The notes beneath the pieces are model-generated. The model saw only the letters and a program-made list of their open reading frames with translations, searched no databases and was not told the origin of the DNA. A stretch of DNA of 39,614 nucleotides from Clostridiales bacterium (GTDB taxonomy: Bacteria > Bacillota > Clostridia > Saccharofermentanales > Saccharofermentanaceae), in the NCBI GenBank assembly GCA_017550385.1, contig JAFZPJ010000028.1:1-39614 (forward strand), in the 5' to 3' direction. This document shows positions 16,608 to 23,738 of this stretch, piece after piece; positions within the stretch are counted from its first letter, which is position 1; every line of letters begins with the position of its first letter. A program made the translations under genes and the position numbers.

Positions 16608-16635
16608 CGTATAAGATTTTCTCGCTTTTTAACAA
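16608..16635 (-). promoter_or_regulatory. Candidate minus-strand promoter in the intergenic region
   Basis: On the minus strand, TTGTTA (16635-16630) and TATACG (16613-16608) are 16 bases apart, each matching the sigma-A consensus at four of six positions. The evidence is modest and rests mainly on the matching minus-strand terminator about 300 bases downstream. Confidence 0.3.
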
Positions 16636-16677
16636 GGACTGAGGCGATAAATGCCCTTGTTTGACCCTATTTGGTGC

Positions 16678-16706
16678 TTAATCTTTTATTGCCCTTATGG
16701 TATATT
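16678..16706 (+). promoter_or_regulatory. Probable promoter of the rfbFGH operon
   Basis: An extended -10, TG-g-TATATT, is at 16698-16706. A weak -35, TTAATC at 16678-16683, lies 17 bases before the hexamer. Transcription would begin near 16713, giving a short leader of about 25 bases that contains the ribosome binding site AGGGGG at 16720-16725. Confidence 0.55.
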
Positions 16707-16737
16707 ACTTATATTTATTAGGGGGTATAAGAGCAGA

Positions 16738-17514
16738 ATGAAAGTAGTTCTTCTTGCAGGCGGCTTCGGCACCAGATTCGCCGAGCAGTCAGAGTATAAA
16801 CCCAAGCCGATGATAGAGATCGGCGGAATGCCCATCCTTTGGCACATAATGAAGGAATACTCCTACTACGGTTACAACGAATTCGTCATCTGTGCCGGCT
16901 ATAAGCAGCACGTTATCAAGGAGTGGTTTGCAGACTATTTCCTTCACACATCCGATATCACTTTTGATTTTGCCAACGACAATAAGATGATAGTCCACAA
17001 CAAGCGCGCCGAGCCCTGGAAGGTTACGGTCGTTGATACGGGACTTCACACGATGACAGGCGGAAGGATCAAGCGCATCCAGCCTTATGTCGGCAATGAG
17101 ACGTTCATGATGACATACGGCGACGGCGTCTGCGACGTTGACATCAACAAGCTCGTCGAGTTCCATAAGGAGCACGGCAAGATCGCGACCCTTACGGCAG
17201 TTACTATGAAGCAGGACAAGGGCGTTCTCGATATCGTAGGCAATACCGTACAGTCCTTCCGCGAGAAGAATGCGGTAGACGGCGCTCCCATCAACGCAGG
17301 CTACATGGTCTTCGAACCGGAAGTATTCGATTACATCGATGGTGATTCCACTGTATTCGAGAAGGAACCTCTCGAGAGGCTCGCTTCCGAAGGCCAGCTC
17401 ATGAGCTATATGCATGAGGGATTCTGGCAGTGCATGGACACACAGCGCGAGCAGACATTGCTCAACAAATATCTTGAGACGGGGCATGCTCCGTGGAAGA
17501 AGTGGGAAGACTGA
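16738..17514 (+). CDS. rfbF: Glucose-1-phosphate cytidylyltransferase
   Basis: RfbF joins CTP and glucose-1-phosphate to make CDP-glucose, the first step to CDP-3,6-dideoxyhexoses. The predicted 258 residues match the usual length of about 257. The nucleotide-binding opening LAGGFGTRFAEQSEYKPKPM, the metal-site block TYGDGVCDVDINKL and FWQCMDTQREQTLL are characteristic. The frame is open upstream to 16651, but the extra 29 residues are hydrophobic and unlike the family; ATG 16738, 12 bases after AGGGGG, is the proper start. It opens the glycan locus and is followed after 3 bases by rfbG. Confidence 0.95.
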   Translation: MKVVLLAGGFGTRFAEQSEYKPKPMIEIGGMPILWHIMKEYSYYGYNEFVICAGYKQHVIKEWFADYFLHTSDITFDFANDNKMIVHNKRAEPWKVTVVDTGLHTMTGGRIKRIQPYVGNETFMMTYGDGVCDVDINKLVEFHKEHGKIATLTAVTMKQDKGVLDIVGNTVQSFREKNAVDGAPINAGYMVFEPEVFDYIDGDSTVFEKEPLERLASEGQLMSYMHEGFWQCMDTQREQTLLNKYLETGHAPWKKWED

Positions 17515-17517
17515 TTC

Positions 17518-18600
17518 ATGAGAGATTTCAGCTGGTATAAGGGCAGAAAGGTTCTGCTCACAGGTCACACGGGCTTCAAGGGAACATGGCTTGCAAGGAT
17601 GCTCGTAAACAACGGCGCCATAGTCTGCGGTTACAGCCTTAAGCCCCCGACGGATCCCGCACTCTTTGACATGGCGGGTCTGGAAGGCAAGATGACGAGC
17701 GTCATCGGAGACATCCGCGATATGAAGCAGCTCGCCGAGACGGTGGTAAATTTCCAGCCGGAGATAGTGTTCCATCTCGCAGCACAGCCTATCGTAAGAG
17801 ATTCATACAAGGATCCGAGATACACATACGAGACGAACGTAATGGGCACGGTCAACCTCCTCGAGTGCATCCGCGAAGTGGATTCCGTTAAGAGCGTTCT
17901 TAACGTTACGACCGACAAGGTATATCTGAACGAAGAGCGTGAAGAGGGATACAGGGAAGACGAGATGCTGGACGGATACGATCCGTATTCGAATTCCAAG
18001 AGCTGCAGCGAGCTCGTTACCCACAGCTACAAGAGATCTTTCTTCGATCCGATGCTCGCGAGCGGCGAGAGATTCATCACGGTATCTACCGCACGTGCCG
18101 GCAACGTTATCGGCGGCGGCGATTTTGCAAATGACAGGATCATCCCCGACAGCGTAAGGGCTGCAGCGGCAGGCAAGAAGCTCGAAGTAAGGAACCCTTA
18201 TTCCGTAAGACCTTACCAGCATGTATTGGAGCCGCTCGCGATCTACATGACGATCGCCATGGAGCAGGAACTTGACCCGAAGTACCAGGGCTATTACAAT
18301 GTCGGTCCGGATGACTGTGACTGCGTTACCACAGGTGCGCTCGCTGATATGTTCTGCGAAGCATGGGGTGACGGATTTGCATGGGAGAACAAGTCTGAAG
18401 CGAATGCTCCTCACGAGGCGGGATTCTTAAGGCTCAACTGCGACAAGATCAAGGAGACCTTCGGATGGCAGCCCACATGGCACATCAAGGAAGGTATCGA
18501 GAAGACGGTAGAGTTCTCAAAGGTCTGGCTCGCAGGCGGTGATATCCCCGCAGAGATGGACAGGCAGATAAGCGAATATCTTAGTCAATTAAAGTTTTAA
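17518..18600 (+). CDS. rfbG: CDP-glucose 4,6-dehydratase
   Basis: RfbG converts CDP-glucose to CDP-4-keto-6-deoxyglucose with bound NAD. The 360-residue protein is an extended short-chain dehydrogenase: the Rossmann motif TGHTGFKGTWLA is near residues 15-26, FHLAAQPIVRDSYKDP follows, the catalytic threonine lies in NVTTDKVY, and the YxxxK pair is in YDPYSNSK. AGNVIGGGDFANDRIIPD and RPYQHVLEPL are typical of the CDP-glucose enzymes. It starts 3 bases after rfbF and precedes rfbH by 15 bases, as in known dideoxyhexose clusters. Confidence 0.95.
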   Translation: MRDFSWYKGRKVLLTGHTGFKGTWLARMLVNNGAIVCGYSLKPPTDPALFDMAGLEGKMTSVIGDIRDMKQLAETVVNFQPEIVFHLAAQPIVRDSYKDPRYTYETNVMGTVNLLECIREVDSVKSVLNVTTDKVYLNEEREEGYREDEMLDGYDPYSNSKSCSELVTHSYKRSFFDPMLASGERFITVSTARAGNVIGGGDFANDRIIPDSVRAAAAGKKLEVRNPYSVRPYQHVLEPLAIYMTIAMEQELDPKYQGYYNVGPDDCDCVTTGALADMFCEAWGDGFAWENKSEANAPHEAGFLRLNCDKIKETFGWQPTWHIKEGIEKTVEFSKVWLAGGDIPAEMDRQISEYLSQLKF

Positions 18601-18615
18601 GGAGACTTTTGTATT

Positions 18616-19959
18616 ATGGCAGAGTGGAAGAATGAAGCTGAAGCAAGAGAAGCGATCAAGGCTCTCGTAGCAGAGTACTATCACGACTTCAAGGAGAAGA
18701 AGGAGCCCTTCAAGGAAGGCGACAGGATCTCCTATGCATCCAGAGTGTTTGATGAGAAGGAGATGTGCTCCCTTACGGATGCAATGCTCGATTTCTGGCT
18801 TACAACGGGAAGATTCTCCGATGAGTTCGAGAAGAACTTCGCTGAATGGATCGGCGTTAAGTTCGCTCACCTCGTTAACTCCGGATCTTCTGCGAACCTC
18901 ATCGCTTTCATGGCTCTTACTGCACCCGAACTGGGCGACAGACAGATCCTTCCCGGAGACGAGATCATCACGGTAGCAGCAGGCTTCCCCACGACTGTTA
19001 CACCTGCCATCCAGTACGGCGCCGTACCGGTATTCGTAGACGTTACGATCCCTCAGTACAACATCGACGCTGATGCGCTCGAGGCAGCATATTCCGAGAA
19101 GTGCAAGGCCGTAATGATCGCGCACACTCTCGGCAATCCTTTCAACATCAAGGCCGTAAAGGAATTCTGCGAGAAGCATAACCTCTGGCTCGTTGAAGAT
19201 AACTGCGATGCACTCGGTTCACAGTACACGATCGACGGCGAGACCAGATTCACGGGCACATGGGGCGATATCGGAACATCTTCGTTCTATCCTCCGCACC
19301 ACATGACAATGGGTGAGGGCGGTGCCGTTTACACCAACAACCCGCTTCTCAACCGTATGATCCTGTCTTACCGTGACTGGGGTAGAGACTGCATCTGCCC
19401 TTCAGGCCATGACAACTTCTGCGGACACAGGTTCGACGGTGATTACGGTGAGCTTCCTCACGGATACGATCACAAGTATGTATACAGCCACTTCGGCTAC
19501 AACCTCAAGGTTACAGACCTTCAGGCGGCAGTAGGCGTCGAGCAGCTCAAGAAGTTCCCTTCCTTCATCGAGAGAAGAAGACACAACTGGGACAGACTCA
19601 AGGCAGCTCTCGCTCCCATCGCTGATCAGGTGATCCTTCCTGAGCCTGCAGAGGGCAGCCGTCCTTCATGGTTCGGTTTCCTCATCACGATACCCGAAGG
19701 TTCCAAGCATACACGTAATGAAGTAACAAAGTACATCGAGGACCACAACGTCCAGACGAGACTCCTGTTCTCCGGCAACCTTACAAGACATCCCTGCTTC
19801 GACCAGATAAGGGGCACTGACAAGTACCGCGTATCCGGTGAACTGAAGAACACGGATTACATCATGAACAACACATTCTGGGTAGGCGTTTATCCCGGAA
19901 TGACTGATGAGATGATCGACTATATGGCAAAGACTATAATCGAGGCGGTTAACGCATAA
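18616..19959 (+). CDS. rfbH: CDP-4-keto-6-deoxyglucose-3-dehydrase (E1)
   Basis: RfbH (E1; also DdhC or AscC) is a pyridoxamine-phosphate and [2Fe-2S] enzyme that removes the C-3 hydroxyl with a reductase partner. The protein (447 residues) has the aminotransferase fold, but the PLP lysine is replaced by histidine in SFYPPHHMTMGEGG (His228/His229), the hallmark of this family. A C-x-C-x7-C cluster is at Cys259, Cys261 and Cys269, with Cys197 (VEDNCDALG) as the likely fourth cluster ligand. AAGGAGA before the ATG is a good ribosome binding site. No E3 reductase (RfbI/DdhD-like, ferredoxin-flavin type) is in the window, so electrons must come from elsewhere. Confidence 0.95.
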   Translation: MAEWKNEAEAREAIKALVAEYYHDFKEKKEPFKEGDRISYASRVFDEKEMCSLTDAMLDFWLTTGRFSDEFEKNFAEWIGVKFAHLVNSGSSANLIAFMALTAPELGDRQILPGDEIITVAAGFPTTVTPAIQYGAVPVFVDVTIPQYNIDADALEAAYSEKCKAVMIAHTLGNPFNIKAVKEFCEKHNLWLVEDNCDALGSQYTIDGETRFTGTWGDIGTSSFYPPHHMTMGEGGAVYTNNPLLNRMILSYRDWGRDCICPSGHDNFCGHRFDGDYGELPHGYDHKYVYSHFGYNLKVTDLQAAVGVEQLKKFPSFIERRRHNWDRLKAALAPIADQVILPEPAEGSRPSWFGFLITIPEGSKHTRNEVTKYIEDHNVQTRLLFSGNLTRHPCFDQIRGTDKYRVSGELKNTDYIMNNTFWVGVYPGMTDEMIDYMAKTIIEAVNA

Positions 19960-20912
19960 TGAAAAAGATAAGTGTCATGATCCCCTGCTTCAACGAAGAA
20001 GAGAATGTCAGGGAGATAGCAGCGGCAGTTAAGGAAGTGATCGAGAGAGATCTGTCTAACTATGACTATGAGATCCTCTTCATCGACAATTGCTCAACGG
20101 ATGCGACAAGGGTCTATCTGCGCGAGATGTGCAAGAACGACAAGCACATCAGGGCTATCTTTAATGTAAGGAATTTCGGCCAGTTCAACTCTCCTTACTA
20201 CGGCATCCTTCAGACTACGGGTGACTGCACTGTTACCATGTGCTGCGATTTCCAGGATCCGCCGGAACTCATCCCCACATTCATTAAGAAGTGGGAAGAG
20301 GGCTACATGATCGTCAGTGCCATCAAGACCTCATCCAAAGAGAACCCTTTCATCTATTTCCTTAGATCCGTTTACTACAAGATGATGAAGAAGATGTCCG
20401 ACGTCGAGATGATCGAGCAGTTTACGGGCTTCGGTCTTTACGACAAGTCATTCGTACAGGTCCTCCGTGATCTGCACGATCCGATCCCGTTCATCAGAGG
20501 CGTTGTTGCCGAGCTCGGCTACAAGAGATGCGAAGTCGAGTACGAGCAGCCCAAGCGCCGCGCGGGCAAGACACACAACAACTGGTACACTCTCTACGAT
20601 GCCGCAATGCAGTCGATAACAACGTATACCAAGTTTGGTCTGAGACTCGGAGTATTCGGAGGTGCGGTCATCGCATTCTTCAGCTTCCTGATAGGTCTCA
20701 TCTATCTTGTTATGAAGCTCGTTGACTGGTACGGTTTCCAGGCAGGTCAGGCTCCTGTCGTCATCGGTATATTCTTCTTTGGCGGAGTCATCATGTTGTT
20801 CCTCGGTTTTATTGGCGAGTACATCATGAGCATGAACCAGCGTATCATGAACAGACCTCTTGTAATCGAGGAGGAGAGACTTAACTTCGATGAAGACGAA
20901 GCTGAAGCTTGA
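19959..20912 (+). CDS. GtrB/DPM1-like family 2 glycosyltransferase
   Basis: This 317-residue protein has a cytoplasmic GT2 domain and two C-terminal membrane spans (about 230-255 and 264-290), the layout of polyprenyl-phosphate sugar transferases such as GtrB. Motifs include MIPCFNEEENV (residues 7-17), FIDNCSTDAT, RNFGQFNSPYYG and the metal region CCDFQDPPELI (95-105). KRRAGKTHNNWY is the usual acceptor-side motif before the membrane spans. It would load a nucleotide sugar, possibly the dideoxyhexose made by this locus, onto undecaprenyl phosphate. The start overlaps the rfbH stop by one base. The next gene, a GT87-like transferase, could use that lipid-linked sugar outside the cell. Confidence 0.88.
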   Translation: MKKISVMIPCFNEEENVREIAAAVKEVIERDLSNYDYEILFIDNCSTDATRVYLREMCKNDKHIRAIFNVRNFGQFNSPYYGILQTTGDCTVTMCCDFQDPPELIPTFIKKWEEGYMIVSAIKTSSKENPFIYFLRSVYYKMMKKMSDVEMIEQFTGFGLYDKSFVQVLRDLHDPIPFIRGVVAELGYKRCEVEYEQPKRRAGKTHNNWYTLYDAAMQSITTYTKFGLRLGVFGGAVIAFFSFLIGLIYLVMKLVDWYGFQAGQAPVVIGIFFFGGVIMLFLGFIGEYIMSMNQRIMNRPLVIEEERLNFDEDEAEA

Positions 20913-22176
20913 AGAGAAGCTTAACAAAATAATGCCGGCAAAGCGTCTACAGCTTTTGTCGGCGTTTTTGATATTATTCTCGTTTGCGGTATTCATTATC
21001 TGGAGCCTTAAGGAACCGGGTTATAAGTTCGCGAACATATTCTTCTGGCGTCCGTTCGACAGAGCCGATACCTTCATGGACTTCTATAACAGCGTCTATG
21101 ACACCATGTACGGTCCGTACGAGCACGACGTTATCTACCCGCCTTTGTGCTGCCTGATATTCAAGTTTTTCGGGTCGCTCATACCGGGGACATCGTTCCT
21201 TAAGCCCTGGGCGGCCAGAGGAGGCTTCCGCATAAGAGGATATCAGGAGATCCAGTTTTCTCTGCTGTTGTTCTTCCTGTTCTTCATAATCCTTTTTATC
21301 GGAGCGATGCAAAAGCCTCTGTACAAGCGCGGCTACTTCGAGAAGATGGGCATAACGATGGCGATGATGCTGAGCACCCCGGTGCTTTTTGCGTTCGAGC
21401 GCGGCAACATCATCTTGTATTCGTTCGTGTTCCTTCTTCTGTATTTCATCTGCTACGATGACGAGCGCGAATGGCTCAGAGAGGTCGGATACATCTGTCT
21501 GGCGCTGTCGGCGGCGATCAAGCTGTATCCTGCGATATTCGGACTGCTGCTGATAAGGGATAAGAGGATCAAGGAAGCCGTCCGCACGATCATCTACGGA
21601 ATCGTCTTCACGGTGGGACCGTTCGTGTTCTTCGGAGGCATTAATGCGATAACGAGCATGCTCGGTGCCATCGGCAAGTTCAAGGCAACAGAGAACTACG
21701 GAATATCTTTCTCCAACGGCGTCAGCTTCATCCTTCTGGGTTCGACCGGCTATCACCGCTGGCTCACATTTGCGGGAATGGTGGCTGCTGCCTGCCTCAT
21801 CATCTCGTTCTTCCTGGCCGACAAGAAGCCGGAGAACAGATGGAAGCTGTCTGCTCTGTTGTCACTGTCGATGCTCGGCCTTGTCGAGAACTGCGGCAAG
21901 TACATGATAATCTTCGCGATAATCCCGTGGCTGTTCTTCTTCAAGGAAGACAGGAAGCTGAAGATTATAGATTATGTCTATGCTCTGATGCTGACCGTAA
22001 TGCTCGCGCCTTTCCCGGCAGGGATCTTCCACGAACTCAGGGAATACTACGACAGGAATACGATGATCATCTGCTGGACCGCGATAATAATGTCAGTAGT
22101 GCTAATGGCAGATATCCTGACAACGTTCATCAGGACTCACAAGAAGGAAAACAAAGCGGAGATATCAGCCTCTTAA
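20890..22176 (+). CDS. GT87/DUF2029-like integral membrane glycosyltransferase (first copy)
   Basis: The 428-residue protein has many membrane spans (about nine or more) and resembles GT-C glycosyltransferases of the GT87/DUF2029 type, which use polyprenyl-phosphate sugars. The conserved early acidic loop is RADTFMDFYNSVYD, followed by VIYPPLC, FERGNIILYSF and KLYPAIFGLLLIRDKR. A paralogue with the same motifs lies at 31120-32391. The start at 20890 overlaps the previous gene by 23 bases; ggaggag at 20869-20875 is 14 bases upstream, rather far, so a start at ATG 20932 is possible. The stop region overlaps the convergent minus-strand gene by 12 bases. Confidence 0.8.
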   Translation: MKTKLKLEEKLNKIMPAKRLQLLSAFLILFSFAVFIIWSLKEPGYKFANIFFWRPFDRADTFMDFYNSVYDTMYGPYEHDVIYPPLCCLIFKFFGSLIPGTSFLKPWAARGGFRIRGYQEIQFSLLLFFLFFIILFIGAMQKPLYKRGYFEKMGITMAMMLSTPVLFAFERGNIILYSFVFLLLYFICYDDEREWLREVGYICLALSAAIKLYPAIFGLLLIRDKRIKEAVRTIIYGIVFTVGPFVFFGGINAITSMLGAIGKFKATENYGISFSNGVSFILLGSTGYHRWLTFAGMVAAACLIISFFLADKKPENRWKLSALLSLSMLGLVENCGKYMIIFAIIPWLFFFKEDRKLKIIDYVYALMLTVMLAPFPAGIFHELREYYDRNTMIICWTAIIMSVVLMADILTTFIRTHKKENKAEISAS

Positions 22177-23076
22177 CCAGGCTACCGTATTAGCTATACC
22201 CGTCTCGAAATCAGTCTCAGGCACCCATCCCGTATCGCGGGTAAGGTCAGATATGTCTGCGCACAGATACATTACCTGCTTGTCGCCGTAAGGGATATCA
22301 CCAAGACCGAGTTCTGCGGAAGGATCGGCAGCATCTCTCATCATGAGGATGTAATCAGCCAGAGGCCTTGCAGTACCGCCGCCGAGCGGATAGACCGCAC
22401 CGTCCTTGCCCTTCTCACCGATGAGCTTGAACGCCTTGCCGGCATCTCCGGAATAAAGATAATCCCACTTCTGCTCACCCTTGGTAAACGAAGGTTTAAC
22501 GCCCTCTAAGAGCTTTCTTATGGTGGAAGTTACCATAGAAGCCTCACCGTCAAACGGGCCGTATACGCTTAATATCCTGGGCCAGACATGCTCCATTCCG
22601 AGCTGATGTGCGCGGATCCTGGTCATCTGTCCTGCGCATAGCTTTGCCATGCCGTAACCGTTCTCGGGGAAGGCGGGGGTATCAGGCTTGAGAGTGCCCT
22701 CGACCCTGCCGTATTCAGCCTGGGAGCCTGCACCGACGAATCTCTTGCAGCCGAACCTTGCTGCGCAATCCACAGCATCAAGGGCATACTTTACGTTCTG
22801 ATTCTGCAGGGGCATGTCGTTACGGGCATCACCTGTGGTACCGGCCCACGCGAAATGATAGAACACATCGTAATCCTTGCCGGTATCGTTCGTAAGACCT
22901 GCGAGGTCATCCAGAGAGCAATCCTTAAGTTCCACCAACGGACTTACCGGGATCCTGCCGATCCTCTTTGAACCCTTGTGGCAGAGTACGAGTACCTCGA
23001 CTCCGGCATTGATGAGCTCCCTGATCAGGGCCAGTCCTATGGCGCCGGTCGCACCGGTAAGCATTGCTCTTTTCAT
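22165..23076 (-). CDS. NAD-dependent sugar epimerase/reductase (extended SDR)
   Basis: The 303-residue protein has an N-terminal Rossmann motif, TGATGAIG (residues 7-14), and the catalytic YxxxK in NGYGMAK, as in CDP-abequose/paratose synthases and other nucleotide-sugar SDRs. GAGSQAEYGRVEG and WPRILSVYGPFD are typical of the group. In a pathway with RfbFGH it is a fitting candidate for reducing the 4-keto group or, as YerF does in yersiniose synthesis, a ketone on an added branch. An ATG at 23082 exists, but ATG 23076 has AGGAG at 23088-23084 at the better spacing. It is last in a four-gene minus-strand operon and overlaps the HAD gene's end closely. Confidence 0.85.
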   Translation of the reverse strand: MKRAMLTGATGAIGLALIRELINAGVEVLVLCHKGSKRIGRIPVSPLVELKDCSLDDLAGLTNDTGKDYDVFYHFAWAGTTGDARNDMPLQNQNVKYALDAVDCAARFGCKRFVGAGSQAEYGRVEGTLKPDTPAFPENGYGMAKLCAGQMTRIRAHQLGMEHVWPRILSVYGPFDGEASMVTSTIRKLLEGVKPSFTKGEQKWDYLYSGDAGKAFKLIGEKGKDGAVYPLGGGTARPLADYILMMRDAADPSAELGLGDIPYGDKQVMYLCADISDLTRDTGWVPETDFETGIANTVAWLRG

Positions 23077-23078
23077 TG

Positions 23079-23738
23079 TCATACTCCTGCGTAAGAAAGT
23101 ATCTCTTCGGGTGTGGAGACCATATATGAGGGGCCTGCACCTTCAAGTTCTTCGATGGATCCGAAGCCGTATGTGACTGCGAGCGAATCGATGCCGGCCT
23201 GCTTTGCTCCGTCAATATCGTTGCTCTTGTCGCCGATCATGAGGCACTCGCTCTTATCGAGATTATAGGTATCGAGGATATAGTTGATGACCTCGACCTT
23301 CTTGGATCTGGTGTTATCGAGGTTGCTTCCGATAACGGCTTCGAAGCAGTCCGTGATACCGAACTTCTCCACGATCTTCTCTGCGAAAGGTGTGGGCTTG
23401 GATGTCGCAACGAATATCCTTACGCCGGCATCTCTGAGCTTTCTTACGGTCTCGCAGAATCCGGGGTAGGGATTGCACTCCATGACTCCGGTCTTGGAAT
23501 AGTATTCGCGGTAGATCTTAACGGCTACGACAGCTTCGTCTTCTGTCATGCCGTAAGCCTTCATGAGAGATCCGGTGAGCGGAGGTCCCAGGAATGTGTG
23601 CATGACATCTTCAGGAAGTGCGGGTATGCCGATCTTCAACGCCATATATCTGAGACCGTTATAGATGCCTTCAGATGTATCTGCTATGGTGCCGTCCATA
23701 TCGAACAGCAGGCAGGAATAAGTCTTGTTATCACTCAT
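23079..23738 (-). CDS. HAD-family phosphatase
   Basis: This 219-residue protein is a subfamily IA HAD hydrolase similar in layout to phosphoglycolate phosphatase. The nucleophile motif is LFDMDGTIADT (residues 11-21), motif II is FVATSKPTP, and the acidic motif is MIGDKSNDIDGA. The cap region sits between motifs I and II. It overlaps the aldolase-like gene by 8 bases, so it is translated with it. The substrate is unknown. A sugar phosphate or phosphorylated intermediate of the glycan pathway is a reasonable guess, but repair phosphatases look the same, so the assignment stays general. Confidence 0.85.
   Translation of the reverse strand: MSDNKTYSCLLFDMDGTIADTSEGIYNGLRYMALKIGIPALPEDVMHTFLGPPLTGSLMKAYGMTEDEAVVAVKIYREYYSKTGVMECNPYPGFCETVRKLRDAGVRIFVATSKPTPFAEKIVEKFGITDCFEAVIGSNLDNTRSKKVEVINYILDTYNLDKSECLMIGDKSNDIDGAKQAGIDSLAVTYGFGSIEELEGAGPSYMVSTPEEILSYAGV

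Larger units (their letters stand above)
16282..16737. other. Long intergenic region without an obvious gene
   Basis: This stretch is more AT-rich than the flanking genes. On the minus strand, two overlapping frames stay open without an ATG: 61 codons (16446-16628, ending with the stop at 16443-16445) and 46 codons (16433-16570, stop at 16430-16432). Both translate to Lys/Arg-rich peptides. They could be remnants of a decayed gene or mobile element, or chance. The minus strand also has a terminator at 16291-16326 and a promoter-like pair at 16608-16635. The right end holds the probable rfbF promoter. Confidence 0.5.

Noticed and set aside
16651-16737. Upstream extension of rfbF giving 29 extra hydrophobic residues
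   Set aside because: It covers the likely promoter and ribosome binding site, and RfbF proteins begin at MKVVLLAGG.
16282-16737. Known housekeeping RNA (6S, SRP RNA, RNase P RNA or tmRNA) in the long gap
   Set aside because: None of the conserved cores I know for these RNAs could be found on either strand.
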